From Pseudomonas fluorescens (GTDB taxonomy: Bacteria; Pseudomonadota; Gammaproteobacteria; Pseudomonadales; Pseudomonadaceae): 64,000 bases of DNA. Numbering within the stretch: the first letter of the stretch is position 1; the number at the start of each line of letters is the position of its first letter. Below are positions 45,048-55,257 of the stretch, piece by piece. The notes below the pieces were generated by a model. That model was not told the origin of the DNA. It saw only the letters and a program-made list of their open reading frames with translations, and did no database searches. Location of the stretch: the NCBI RefSeq assembly GCF_018614655.1, contig NZ_JAGGOG010000025.1, positions 1 through 64,000 of the forward strand, given 5' to 3'. Both the position numbers and the translations under genes were made by a program.

Positions 45048-45200
45048 GGCCTGTCTCTTTTTCTTTTTTGCATGAATAAACGGAATGATATCTCGCCTAA
45101 TCGTCGTTTGTTGGCAAGTCTTGGGCCAGCTACAAATAAGGTCTGGATCGTCCCCTGACGGGCGGCGCATATTTTCGTTTGTAGATGGAAGGAGAAACCC

Positions 45201-46691
45201 ATGGTTGCCGCATTGCTTGATCGTCTCGGGGTAAACCCGGCGTTGTACCAATCGGGTAAACATCCCGTGCATTCGCCCATTGATGGCAGCCAGATCGCCA
45301 GTGTGCACTGGGAAGGGGCCGCCGAGGTCGAGCAGCAGGTCAGTCGCGCCGAGCATGCATTTGAGGCCTGGCGCAAGGTACCGGCTCCACGACGTGGCGA
45401 GCTGGTGCGTCAATTAGGCGACGTGTTGCGTGAATATAAAGCCGATCTGGGCGAGTTGGTGTCCTGGGAAGCAGGCAAGATCACCCAGGAAGGCTTGGGT
45501 GAAGTGCAGGAAATGATCGATATCTGCGATTTCGCCGTTGGTTTGTCGCGTCAGCTGTACGGCTTGACCATCGCCTCCGAACGCCCGGGCCACCATATGC
45601 GTGAGACCTGGCACCCACTGGGCGTAGTGGGCGTGATCAGCGCCTTCAACTTCCCAGTAGCGGTATGGGCGTGGAACACCACCCTGGCCCTGGTGTGCGG
45701 CAATGCCGTGATCTGGAAACCGTCGGAAAAGACCCCGCTCACCGCGCTGGCCTGTCAGGCGCTGTTCGAGCGCGTGTTGAAGAAATTCAGCGATGCGCCC
45801 GAATACCTGAGCCAAGTGATCATCGGCGGTCGCGATGCCGGTGCTGCACTGGTGGACGACCCGCGTGTCGCGCTGATCAGCGCAACCGGCAGCACTCGCA
45901 TGGGCCGCGAAGTGGCGCCGAAAGTCGCCGCACGTTTTGCCCGCAGCATTCTGGAATTGGGTGGCAACAACGCGATGATCCTCGGCCCAAGCGCCGACCT
46001 GGACATGGCCGTGCGCGCCATTCTGTTCAGCGCCGTGGGTACGGCTGGCCAGCGCTGCACCAGCCTGCGCCGGCTGATCGCCCATGAATCGGTGAAAGCA
46101 GAAATCATCACCCGCCTGAAGGCCGCCTATTCCAAGGTGCGCATCGGCCATCCGCTGGAAGGCAATCTGGTGGGCCCGCTGATCGACAAGCACAGCTTTG
46201 AAAACATGCAGGATGCCCTCGAGCAGGCATTGAGCGAAGGCGGCCGGGTGTTCGGTGGCAAGCGCCAATTGGAAGACCAGTTCCCCAACGCCTACTACGT
46301 GTCGCCCGCGATTGTGGAAATGCCGGAGCAGAGCGATGTGGTCTGCACCGAGACCTTTGCGCCGATTCTTTACGTGGTTGGCTACAAGGACTTCACCGAA
46401 GCGCTGCGCTTGAACAACGCCGTGCCTCAGGGCTTGTCCTCGTGCATCTTTACCACCGATGTGCGCGAAGCCGAGCAATTCATGTCGGCGGTGGGCAGTG
46501 ACTGCGGCATCGCCAACGTCAACATCGGCCCGAGCGGCGCGGAAATTGGCGGGGCGTTTGGTGGTGAGAAAGAGACCGGTGGTGGGCGTGAGTCGGGCTC
46601 GGATGCATGGCGCGGGTATATGCGCCGCCAGACCAATACCGTGAACTACTCGCTGGAGTTGCCGCTGGCGCAGGGCATTACCTTCGACTGA
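45201..46691 (+). CDS. amaB: Aldehyde dehydrogenase AmaB (L-piperidine-6-carboxylate dehydrogenase, ALDH7 type)
   Basis: 496-residue NAD-dependent dehydrogenase of the ALDH7 (antiquitin) group. The catalytic Cys is C286 in AGQRCTSLRR and the general-base Glu is in LELGGNN near 254. With the adjacent oxidase it fits the pipecolate route: L-pipecolate is oxidised to piperidine-6-carboxylate, whose open form is the semialdehyde that this enzyme turns into 2-aminoadipate. GGAAGGAG site before the ATG at 45201. Divergent from the LysR gene. Confidence 0.88.
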   Translation: MVAALLDRLGVNPALYQSGKHPVHSPIDGSQIASVHWEGAAEVEQQVSRAEHAFEAWRKVPAPRRGELVRQLGDVLREYKADLGELVSWEAGKITQEGLGEVQEMIDICDFAVGLSRQLYGLTIASERPGHHMRETWHPLGVVGVISAFNFPVAVWAWNTTLALVCGNAVIWKPSEKTPLTALACQALFERVLKKFSDAPEYLSQVIIGGRDAGAALVDDPRVALISATGSTRMGREVAPKVAARFARSILELGGNNAMILGPSADLDMAVRAILFSAVGTAGQRCTSLRRLIAHESVKAEIITRLKAAYSKVRIGHPLEGNLVGPLIDKHSFENMQDALEQALSEGGRVFGGKRQLEDQFPNAYYVSPAIVEMPEQSDVVCTETFAPILYVVGYKDFTEALRLNNAVPQGLSSCIFTTDVREAEQFMSAVGSDCGIANVNIGPSGAEIGGAFGGEKETGGGRESGSDAWRGYMRRQTNTVNYSLELPLAQGITFD

Positions 46692-46730
46692 CTCTTTGAT
46701 CGGAGCGCGGTTAATGTGGGAGCGGGCTTG

Positions 46731-46819
46731 TGTGGGAGCGGGCTTGCTCGCGAAGGCGGAGTGTCAGTTGGTACATTTCTGACTGACACTCCGCCTTCGC
46801 GAGCAAGCCCGCTCCCACA
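46731..46819. repeat. REP-type inverted repeat, family B, with a tandem half-copy
   Basis: Arms TGTGGGAGCGGGCTTGCTCG and complement. An extra half-arm (ATGTGGGAGCGGGCTTG) directly precedes it at 46714-46730, so part of the left arm is duplicated. Between amaB and amaA. Confidence 0.9.
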
Positions 46820-46876
46820 TTTGATCGCATTTGCACATCAAAATAATGGTTTGTCAGGTCTCATCGGAGTCAGGCA

Positions 46877-48160
46877 ATGGCATTGCGCGAAGCATGTTTG
46901 TGGGAACAACTGACCCCTGGCCGGCCGGATCGTGCCGCGCTCAAGGGTGAGGTGAAGGTGGATGTGTGCGTGATCGGCGCCGGTATCACCGGTTTGTCAG
47001 CTGCCATTCACTTGCTCGAACAAGGTAAAAGCGTCTGTGTACTGGAAGCCCATCGCACCGGTCATGGCGGTTCGGGGCGCAATGTGGGGTTGGTCAACGC
47101 CGGAATGTGGATTCCTCCGGACGAGATCGAGGCCGGTTTTGGCGAGGCGGTGGGCAGCCAGCTCAACCGCATGCTCGGCGCGGCACCATCCCTGGTGTTC
47201 AGCCTGATCGACAAATACAACATCGACTGCCAACTGCGCCGTGAGGGCACTTTGCACATGGCGCACAACGCCCGTGGCGAAGCGGATTTGCGCAGCCGTG
47301 AAGAACAATGGAAACGACGCGGTGCCCCGGTTGAGCTGTTGACCGGTGCTGCATGCGAACAAGCTACCGGGACCCAGAAAATCGCTGCTGCCTTGCTGGA
47401 TCGGCGCGCCGGCACTTTGAACCCGATGGCCTACACCAGTGGTTTGGCCAATGCCGCCGTCGGTCTTGGCGGGCAACTGTTTGACCACTCTCCTGTCACT
47501 CAACTGGAACGCCAGGGCCAGCATTGGTCTGTGCAAACCGCTCAAGGTGCCGTGCACGCTGAACAGGTGGTGATCGCCTCCAACGCTTACACCGAAGGCG
47601 AATGGACCGAGTTGCGGCGCAATTTTTTTCCCGGTTACTACTACCAGGTGGCATCGGCGCCGTTGACTGACGACGCCGCCCAACAAATCCTGCCTGGCGG
47701 TCAGGGTTCCTGGGATACGCGACAAGTCCTCAGCAGCATTCGCCGCGATGCCGATGGCAGGTTGCTGCTGGGCAGCCTGGGCAATGGCAATCAGAAGCCC
47801 GCCTGGTTCCTCAAGGCGTGGGCCGATCGCGTGCAGCAGCACTACTTTCCGTACCTCAAATCGGTGCAGTGGGAATGTACCTGGACGGGCTGTATCGCTT
47901 TCACACCGGACCACCTGATGCGCCTGTTCGAACCGGCGCCGGGCCTGGTGGCCGTCACCGGTTACAACGGGCGTGGCGTGACCACCGCCAGTGTGGTGGG
48001 CAAAGCCTTTGCCGATTACTTGTGTCACCAGAATCCACAGGCATTGCCCATTCCGTTTGCGCCGATGCAGCCGCTGGCCGGAGCGGGGCTGCGCAGCTGT
48101 CTATATGAGGCGGGATTCTCGCTGTATCACGCCGGGCAATGCCTGCGAATTGTCATCTGA
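46877..48160 (+). CDS. amaA: FAD-dependent L-pipecolate oxidase AmaA
   Basis: 427-residue DAO-family flavoprotein. Dinucleotide-binding motif VIGAGITGLSAAIHLLEQG near residue 33, followed by a GGSGRN flavin segment and C-terminal TGYNGRGV. Gene position after amaB matches the P. putida amaA/amaB pair that degrades D-lysine through L-pipecolate. ATG at 46877 with GGAG upstream. The REP element in between may give amaA and amaB different transcript levels. Confidence 0.87.
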   Translation: MALREACLWEQLTPGRPDRAALKGEVKVDVCVIGAGITGLSAAIHLLEQGKSVCVLEAHRTGHGGSGRNVGLVNAGMWIPPDEIEAGFGEAVGSQLNRMLGAAPSLVFSLIDKYNIDCQLRREGTLHMAHNARGEADLRSREEQWKRRGAPVELLTGAACEQATGTQKIAAALLDRRAGTLNPMAYTSGLANAAVGLGGQLFDHSPVTQLERQGQHWSVQTAQGAVHAEQVVIASNAYTEGEWTELRRNFFPGYYYQVASAPLTDDAAQQILPGGQGSWDTRQVLSSIRRDADGRLLLGSLGNGNQKPAWFLKAWADRVQQHYFPYLKSVQWECTWTGCIAFTPDHLMRLFEPAPGLVAVTGYNGRGVTTASVVGKAFADYLCHQNPQALPIPFAPMQPLAGAGLRSCLYEAGFSLYHAGQCLRIVI

Positions 48161-48302
48161 TCAGCGAAATAGCTGTAAGAAGACGGCATTTTCTTAGCAG
48201 GCTACTCATCTGTATTGGTGCGAGTCGTAGCAGTAACGCACTGTAAATGTGCAGTTCCGTTACGCACGTTGTTACAGGTTCGGAGCCTGTCGTTTAAGGG
48301 AC

Positions 48303-48377
48303 GGGTTGCAGCGGTTGCAATGACGGGTTGCACTTTTTGGGTCCATTGGTAGTACCTGTGCGAGCTAAAGGGTTGCA
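48303..48377 (+). promoter_or_regulatory. Spaced GGGTTGCA repeats, candidate enhancer sites
   Basis: ACGGGTTGCA occurs at 48301 and again at 48323 (22 bp apart); GGGTTGCA occurs a third time at 48370, 45 bp on; a weaker GCGGTTGCA is at 48311. Spacings near multiples of two helical turns. They lie 75-150 bp before the sigma-54 promoter, the usual place for enhancer-binding activators. Confidence 0.5.
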
Positions 48378-48448
48378 CGTCCAATTGAAAGGAGTCGAAA
48401 CGCTTGTAATAACAATGACACGGTGTCTTTTTGAATAATAAAAACGTA

Positions 48449-48465
48449 ATGGCACGAGGCTTGCT
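48449..48465 (+). promoter_or_regulatory. Sigma-54 (RpoN) promoter
   Basis: ATGGCACGAGGCTTGCT: the -24 element TGGCACG, four bases, then -12 TTGCT, matching the consensus at all invariant positions. Predicted start near 48476, 61 bp before the binding-protein gene. Confidence 0.85.
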
Positions 48466-48536
48466 CTGGGCTTTCCAGTGAAAGTTTGAAGTGAAGTTGC
48501 AGTGCCAATTCAACAAAAACCTCGGAGCACCACCTC

Positions 48537-49673
48537 ATGTCCCAGACGTTTTACAAGAAAGGTTTTCTCGCCCTCGCAGTGGCTACTGCATTGGGTGTTT
48601 CTGCGTTTGCTCAAGCTGATGTGAAGATTGGCGTAGCGGGGCCGATGACCGGCGCCAACGCGGCGTTCGGTGAGCAGTACATGGTGGGCGCCAAGGCCGC
48701 CGCAGAGGTGATCAACAAAGCGGGCGGGATCAACGGCGAGAAGATTGTGCTGGTGGCGGGGGATGACGCCTGCGAACCCAAGCAAGCCGTAGCCGTGGCC
48801 AACCGCCTGGTTGACCAGGACAAGGTGATCGGTGTGGTCGGGCACTTCTGCTCGTCGAACACCATTCCCGCTTCCGAGGTTTATAGCGATGCGGGCGTGA
48901 TTGCGATCACCCCTGGCTCCACCAACCCGCAGGTGACTGAGCGTGGCCTGACGGCAATGTTCCGTATGTGTGGTCGTGACGACCAGCAGGGCATCGTTGC
49001 CGGTGACTACATCGTCGACGTGCTCAAGGGCAAGAAAGTCGCCGTCATCAACGACAAGGACACCTATGGCAAAGGCCTGGCCGATGCCACAGCAGCGCAG
49101 TTGACCAAGCGTGGCGTGAAACCAGTGATCGAAGAAGGCCTGACGCGCGGCGAGAAAGATTTCAGCGCCTTGGTGACCAAGATCCGTGCAGCCGGTGCCG
49201 ACGTCGTGTACTTCGGTGGCTTGCACCCTGAAGCCGGTCCACTGGTACGTCAACTGCGTGAAGCGGGCCTCAAAGACGTCAAGTTCATGTCCGATGACGG
49301 TGTAGTGACCGATGAACTGGTGGCTACCGCCGGTGGTGCCCAGTACGTGGATGGCGTGTACATGACTTTCGGCGCCGACCCGCGCCTGCTGCCGGAAAGT
49401 AAGGCGGTGGTAGAGGAATTCCGCAAGGCTGGCAAAGAGCCTGAAGGCTACACCCTGTATGCCTACGCCTCGATCCAGGCCCTGGCCGCCGGCTTCAATG
49501 GCGCCAAATCCAACAAGGGCGAAGACGCGGCCAAATGGCTGAAAGCCAACCCGGTGAAAACCGTGATGGGCGACAAGGCCTGGGACGCCAAGGGCGACCT
49601 GAAAGTCTCCGACTACGTGGTTTACCAATGGGACAAGGACGGCAAGTATCACCAGCTGGAAAAGCAGAAGTGA
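48537..49673 (+). CDS. Branched-chain-amino-acid-type ABC transporter, periplasmic binding protein
   Basis: 378 residues, Leu/Ile/Val-binding fold (type I). Signal peptide about 27 residues (cleavage after SAFAQA). DVKIGVAGPMTGANAAFGEQ, DDACEPKQAVAVANRL and the CSSNTIPAS loop are typical of LivJ/BraC. It is related to but not the same as classic BraC, so the substrate may differ. It is followed after a REP element by the two permeases and two ATPases. Confidence 0.93.
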   Translation: MSQTFYKKGFLALAVATALGVSAFAQADVKIGVAGPMTGANAAFGEQYMVGAKAAAEVINKAGGINGEKIVLVAGDDACEPKQAVAVANRLVDQDKVIGVVGHFCSSNTIPASEVYSDAGVIAITPGSTNPQVTERGLTAMFRMCGRDDQQGIVAGDYIVDVLKGKKVAVINDKDTYGKGLADATAAQLTKRGVKPVIEEGLTRGEKDFSALVTKIRAAGADVVYFGGLHPEAGPLVRQLREAGLKDVKFMSDDGVVTDELVATAGGAQYVDGVYMTFGADPRLLPESKAVVEEFRKAGKEPEGYTLYAYASIQALAAGFNGAKSNKGEDAAKWLKANPVKTVMGDKAWDAKGDLKVSDYVVYQWDKDGKYHQLEKQK

Positions 49674-49703
49674 TCTGAGAGTCTGAACCGACTGCTGGAC
49701 CCT

Positions 49704-49803
49704 TGTAGGAGCGAGCTTGCTCGCGAAGAACGTTAACGATAACGCGGGCATTCTGGATGTACGCGTCGCTCTCTGGTTTTTCGCGAGCAAGCTCGCTCCT
49801 ACA
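49704..49803. repeat. REP-type inverted repeat, family B variant
   Basis: Arms TGTAGGAGCGAGCTTGCTCG and complement; differs from other family B copies in GTAGGAGCGAG versus GTGGGAGCGGG. It lies between the binding-protein gene and the first permease and may raise expression of the former over the rest. Confidence 0.85.
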
Positions 49804-49897
49804 GGGGAGGGTAGTCCGGTTGCTAAGCCTCTGTTTTCCTCCTAGAAGAGCCGCACACACCACAGGTGTGCAGGTTCTCACTGCGTGAGATTGCGTT

Positions 49898-50812
<915 letters not shown>

Positions 50813-50814
50813 AT

Positions 50815-52092
50815 ATGTCTGCTGCCAACTCAATCGATATCAAGAAAAGTGTGGTCGATGCGGTCCTTGCCGGACTGATTTCGCTGATCGTGTTCGGCCC
50901 GATCGTCGGTGTGGTCCTCGACGGCTACAGCTTCAATCTGCAGCCGGCCCGCGTCGGCGTGCTGGTGGCCATTGTGATGGTTGGGCGTTTCGCCATGAGC
51001 CTGTTCCTGCAAACCCCCAAGGGCTTGCGGATTCTTCAGGGGTTCGAGAGCACAGGCTCCGGTGTGCATGTGCTCAAGCCTGACTACAAGTCGCGGCTGC
51101 GCTGGATCATCCCGGCGCTGATCGTGATTGCCATCGTGTTCCCGTTCTTCGCCAACAAGTACCTGTTGACCGTGGTGATTCTCGGGCTGATCTACGTGCT
51201 GCTGGGCCTTGGCCTGAACATCGTGGTGGGCCTGGCCGGGCTGCTCGACCTGGGTTACGTGGCGTTCTACGCCATCGGTGCCTACGGCTTGGCGCTGGGG
51301 TACCAATACCTCGGCCTGGGTTTTTGGACGGTGCTGCCATTGGCGGCCATTTGTGCGGCATTGGCGGGATGCATACTCGGCTTTCCGGTACTGCGAATGC
51401 ATGGGGATTACCTGGCAATCGTGACCCTGGGTTTCGGTGAAATCATCCGTCTGGTGTTGAACAACTGGCTGTCGTTTACCGGTGGGCCGAACGGTATGCC
51501 GGTGCCGTCGCCGACGTTTTTCGGCCTGGAGTTCGTGCGTAAAGCCAAAGATGGCGGGGTGCCGTTCCATGAGTTCTTTGGCCTCGATTACAACCCCAAC
51601 ATCAAATTCCTGTTTATCTACATCGTGCTGTTTCTGGTGGTGTTGCTGGTGCTGTACATCAAGCACCGCCTGACCCGCATGCCAGTGGGCCGTGCCTGGG
51701 AAGCCTTGCGCGAAGATGAAATTGCCTGCCGCTCCATGGGCCTGAACCATGTACTGGTCAAGCTCTCGGCATTCACCATCGGGGCTTCTACTGCCGGCTT
51801 GGCGGGGGTGTTTTTCGCCAGCTACCAGGGGTTCGTCAACCCGTCGTCGTTCACCTTCTTCGAGTCGGCGCTGATTCTCGCCATCGTGGTGTTGGGCGGC
51901 ATGGGTTCGACCGTCGGCGTGGTGATTGCCGCGTTCGTGCTGACGGTGGCGCCGGAGTTGCTGCGTAGCTTCTCCGAGTACCGTGTGCTGCTGTTTGGCG
52001 TGTTGATGGTGGTGATGATGATCTGGCGACCGCGGGGCCTGATTCGCATCAGCCGCACGGGTGTGACCCCACGTAAAGGAGTGGCGCCATGA
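50815..52092 (+). CDS. livM: Branched-chain-amino-acid-type ABC transporter permease (LivM)
   Basis: 425 residues, about ten helices, with an extra N-terminal stretch of about 100 residues (two additional hydrophobic segments, DUF3382-like) as in other proteobacterial LivM. Central GLGLNIVVGLAGLLDLGYVAF motif; C-terminal MIWRPRGLI. Overlaps livG by 4 bp. Confidence 0.94.
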   Translation: MSAANSIDIKKSVVDAVLAGLISLIVFGPIVGVVLDGYSFNLQPARVGVLVAIVMVGRFAMSLFLQTPKGLRILQGFESTGSGVHVLKPDYKSRLRWIIPALIVIAIVFPFFANKYLLTVVILGLIYVLLGLGLNIVVGLAGLLDLGYVAFYAIGAYGLALGYQYLGLGFWTVLPLAAICAALAGCILGFPVLRMHGDYLAIVTLGFGEIIRLVLNNWLSFTGGPNGMPVPSPTFFGLEFVRKAKDGGVPFHEFFGLDYNPNIKFLFIYIVLFLVVLLVLYIKHRLTRMPVGRAWEALREDEIACRSMGLNHVLVKLSAFTIGASTAGLAGVFFASYQGFVNPSSFTFFESALILAIVVLGGMGSTVGVVIAAFVLTVAPELLRSFSEYRVLLFGVLMVVMMIWRPRGLIRISRTGVTPRKGVAP

Positions 52093-52964
52093 GCAAGGAA
52101 GTCGTCCTGTCGGTGGAAAAACTGATGATGCACTTCGGTGGCATCAAGGCCTTGAGCGACGTGAGCCTCAAGGTCAAACGCAACTCGATCTTTGCCCTGA
52201 TCGGCCCTAACGGTGCCGGCAAGACCACGGTGTTCAACTGCCTGACCGGTTTCTACAAGGCCACTGGCGGCAAGATTGAACTCAATGTGCGAGGCAAACA
52301 GACCAACGTTATCCAGTTGCTCGGCGAACCCTTCAAGGCCACCGACTTCGTGTCGCCGAAAAGCTTCATCAGCCGGGTGTTCTACAAGATGTTCGGCGGC
52401 ACCCATCTAGTGAACCGTGCCGGTTTGGCGCGCACCTTCCAGAACATTCGCCTGTTCAAGGAAATGTCGGTGGTGGAAAACCTGCTGGTGGCCCAGCACA
52501 TGTGGGTCAACCGCAATATGCTGGCGGGTATCCTCAACACCAAGGGCTACCGCAAAGCCGAAAGCGACGCCCTCGACCACGCCTTCTACTGGCTGGAAGT
52601 GGTGGACCTGGTGGACTGCGCCAACCGTCTGGCCGGTGAGCTGTCCTACGGCCAACAACGCCGCCTGGAAATCGCCCGCGCCATGTGCACCCGGCCGCAG
52701 ATTATCTGCCTGGATGAACCGGCGGCAGGCCTCAACCCCCAGGAAACCGAAGCACTGAGCGCGATGATTCGCCTGCTGCGCGACGAACATGACCTGACGG
52801 TGGTGCTGATCGAACACGACATGGGCATGGTGATGAGTATTTCCGACCACATCGTGGTGCTCGACCACGGCAACGTTATTGCTGAGGGCGGCCCGGAAGC
52901 GATCCGCAACGATCCGAAAGTGATCGCCGCCTACCTGGGCGCTGATGAAGAGGAGCTGGTATGA
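52089..52964 (+). CDS. livG: Branched-chain-amino-acid-type ABC transporter ATPase (LivG)
   Basis: 291 residues. Walker A GPNGAGKTT near residue 39, signature LSYGQQRRLEIARA near 184, Walker B ICLDEPAAGLN near 207 and the LIEHDMGMV switch. The long insert between Walker A and the signature is typical of LivG. Overlaps livF by 4 bp. Confidence 0.96.
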   Translation: MSKEVVLSVEKLMMHFGGIKALSDVSLKVKRNSIFALIGPNGAGKTTVFNCLTGFYKATGGKIELNVRGKQTNVIQLLGEPFKATDFVSPKSFISRVFYKMFGGTHLVNRAGLARTFQNIRLFKEMSVVENLLVAQHMWVNRNMLAGILNTKGYRKAESDALDHAFYWLEVVDLVDCANRLAGELSYGQQRRLEIARAMCTRPQIICLDEPAAGLNPQETEALSAMIRLLRDEHDLTVVLIEHDMGMVMSISDHIVVLDHGNVIAEGGPEAIRNDPKVIAAYLGADEEELV

Positions 52965-53677
52965 GTGAGCCGATCCTCGAACTGAAAGACCTGGACGTGT
53001 TCTACGGGCCGATCCAGGCCTTGAAGAAAGTCTCGATGCACATCAACGAAGGGGAAACGGTCAGCCTGATCGGCTCCAACGGCGCGGGCAAGTCCACGCT
53101 GCTGATGTCGATCTTCGGCCAGCCACGGGCCGAGTCCGGGCAGATTCTCTATCGCGGCGTGGATATTACCCACAAGTCGACCCACTACATTGCCTCCAAC
53201 GGCATTGCGCAATCGCCGGAAGGGCGACGCGTGTTCCCCGACATGACCGTCGAGGAAAACCTGTTGATGGGCACTATCCCGATTGGCGACAAGTTCGCCA
53301 CCGAGGACATGCAGCGCATGTTCGACCTGTTCCCGCGGCTCAAGGAACGACGTAATCAACGAGCGATGACCATGTCCGGTGGCGAGCAGCAAATGCTCGC
53401 GATCGCCCGGGCGTTGATGAGCCGCCCCAAGCTGTTGCTGCTGGACGAGCCGAGCCTGGGGCTGGCGCCGATTGTGGTGAAGCAGATCTTCGCGACCCTG
53501 CGGGAGCTGGCGGCTACCGGGATGACCATCTTCCTGGTGGAACAGAATGCTAACCACGCGCTGCGCTTGTCTGATCGGGCGTACGTGATGGTTAACGGCG
53601 AGATTCGCCTCACAGGGACTGGCAAGGAGTTGCTGGTCAATGAAGAGGTGCGGAACGCCTACCTCGGCGGGCACTGA
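52961..53677 (+). CDS. livF: Branched-chain-amino-acid-type ABC transporter ATPase (LivF)
   Basis: 238 residues. Walker A GSNGAGKSTLL near residue 40, signature MSGGEQQMLAIARAL near 143, Walker B LLLDEPSLGLAP and VEQNANHAL. Second ATPase of the pair and last gene of the unit; a REP pair follows at 53701. Confidence 0.96.
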   Translation: MSEPILELKDLDVFYGPIQALKKVSMHINEGETVSLIGSNGAGKSTLLMSIFGQPRAESGQILYRGVDITHKSTHYIASNGIAQSPEGRRVFPDMTVEENLLMGTIPIGDKFATEDMQRMFDLFPRLKERRNQRAMTMSGGEQQMLAIARALMSRPKLLLLDEPSLGLAPIVVKQIFATLRELAATGMTIFLVEQNANHALRLSDRAYVMVNGEIRLTGTGKELLVNEEVRNAYLGGH

Positions 53678-53700
53678 TTTAAAGCGTGATGTAAGACCCC

Positions 53701-53790
53701 TGTGGGAGCGGGCTTGCTCGCGAACGCGGTGGGTCAGTCAACAGATGTATTGGCTGATCCACCGCGTTCGCGAGCAAGCCCGTTCCCACA
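53701..53790. repeat. REP-type inverted repeat, family B
   Basis: TGTGGGAGCGGGCTTGCTCG arms with complement (one T-for-C change on the right), 24 bp after livF. Confidence 0.9.
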
Positions 53791-54476
53791 TTGTTTTGTG
53801 CAGTCCACAAGCACCGAGCCAAATTGTGGAAAACAAATCTGAGCACCTCCCAAAGCGCGACATATAGCCGCCGCAAATCCCTGTTTTGTCACAGTTTTGA
53901 CTTGTCCCCACGGACTGTGGAACCGGCTGTGGGTAACGTGGGAGTAGCTGGCTGCAGGCCTTTGATTACGTGGCTTTCAGGGTTGTGGTTGTTTTTTGAT
54001 CAGGGACTTTTTCACGACCTGTCCAAGGTTTTGTCAACCTGTTTAAAGACACAGGTATATGACAAAAACATGTCACGCCAGCCTGTGGATAAGTCTGTGA
54101 TTAAACTCTGGAAAGACTCCCGCAGGGGCCGGAATTACTGGCCTGGAGCCATCCCCTTGATTCCTTCTATTGCATTGGGCCTACATAGGCCTGGCCCAAG
54201 GTCAAGCAAAAAACTTATCAAATCGCGCTGAAAGCCTTGTACACAGCGGCTTGGCGGGTTTTGTACTTGCCCCCAAAGACTGTGGACGGGGCTGTGGATA
54301 ACGTGCGCGCATATGGCTGCATGCCACGGTTTATATAGCTTTGCGATGGTTGATTAAATTTCGTACAGAATCACCGGTGCGACGGGTGTATCGGTTGCCG
54401 CCAGGGCGGCGTGCGGGCATTCTGCTCGCTGGTTTTTTATTTCACCGGCTGCGCGAAGCCTTGCAAGGAGAACATC
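53791..54476. other. Long non-coding segment with DnaA-box-like sites and a diverged direct repeat
   Basis: About 690 bp with AT-rich stretches and no supported gene. DnaA-box-like sites, all read TGTGGATAA on the plus strand: perfect at 54084-54092 and 54293-54301, one mismatch at 53825-53833 and 53928-53936. An 85-bp block near 53900-53985 is repeated in diverged form near 54264-54350 (CTTGTCCCC...GACTGTGGA...GGCTGTGG). No dnaA, rpmH or dnaN gene is near, so it is not the usual Pseudomonas oriC. Confidence 0.6.
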
Positions 54477-55244
54477 ATGTCCAACACGCTATTTATTACC
54501 GGTGCGACGTCCGGTTTTGGCGAAGCCTGTGCCCGACGTTTTGCCGAGGCGGGCTGGTCGCTGGTGCTCACCGGGCGCCGTGAGGAACGCTTGAACGCCC
54601 TGTGCGCCGAGCTTTCCAGGCAGACCGAAGTCCACGGCCTGGTAGTGGACGTGCGTGATCGCAAGGCCATGGAAGAGGCAATCGCCAACCTGCCGCCGTC
54701 CTTCAGCAAGCTGCGCGGGCTGATCAACAACGCAGGCCTTGCCGTGGGTACGGACCCGGCGCCCAAGTGCAACCTCGACGATTGGGAAACCATGGTCGAC
54801 ACCAACATCAAGGGCCTGCTGACTACCACCAACCTGCTGTTGCCGCGCCTGATCGCCCACGGACGTGGTGCCGGGATCATCAACCTGGGTTCTATCGCCG
54901 GCAACTACCCGTATCCGGGCAGCCACGTGTATGGCGGCACCAAGGCTTTCGTCAAACAGTTCTCTCTGAACCTGCGTTGCGACCTGCAGGGCACCGGTGT
55001 GCGGGTGACCAACATCGAACCGGGCCTGTGTGAAAGCGAGTTTTCGCTGGTGCGCTTTGCCGGTGACCAGGCCCGTTATGACGCGACCTACGCGGGTGCT
55101 GAGCCGATCCAGCCACAGGACATTGCGGACACGATCTTCTGGGTGATGAATACCCCGGCGCACGTGAATATCAACCGTCTGGAGTTGATGCCGGTGAGCC
55201 AGACCTGGGCCGGGTTTGCCATTGAACGTGGTGCAAAGGGCTAA
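54477..55244 (+). CDS. Short-chain dehydrogenase/reductase (YdfG-like)
   Basis: 255 residues. Cofactor motif TGATSGFGEA near residue 8, NNAG near 84, and catalytic YGGTK after SIAG. The sequence is close to E. coli YdfG, an NADP-dependent 3-hydroxy acid (serine/malonic-semialdehyde) dehydrogenase, through the C-terminal VNINRLELMPVSQ. ATG at 54477 with AAGGAG upstream; the 22 upstream codons are leader. Confidence 0.9.
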   Translation: MSNTLFITGATSGFGEACARRFAEAGWSLVLTGRREERLNALCAELSRQTEVHGLVVDVRDRKAMEEAIANLPPSFSKLRGLINNAGLAVGTDPAPKCNLDDWETMVDTNIKGLLTTTNLLLPRLIAHGRGAGIINLGSIAGNYPYPGSHVYGGTKAFVKQFSLNLRCDLQGTGVRVTNIEPGLCESEFSLVRFAGDQARYDATYAGAEPIQPQDIADTIFWVMNTPAHVNINRLELMPVSQTWAGFAIERGAKG

Positions 55245-55257
55245 ATAGCCAGCTTGT

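Larger units (their letters stand above)
48161..48536. other. Regulatory region upstream of the branched-chain-type ABC transporter
   Basis: 376 bp without a gene. It holds three GGGTTGCA repeats at 48303, 48325 and 48370 and a sigma-54 promoter at 48449-48465. The first 130 bp contain inverted sequence (GTAACG...CGTTAC) but no recognised signal. Confidence 0.8.

Noticed and set aside
53791..54231. 146-codon open frame in the DnaA-box segment
   Set aside because: No ribosome site, odd composition, and it runs across a diverged direct repeat and DnaA-like sites. Probably chance.
53791..54476. Chromosomal oriC
   Set aside because: The usual Pseudomonas origin lies beside dnaA/rpmH, and none of those genes are here; only a DnaA-binding or accessory locus is plausible.
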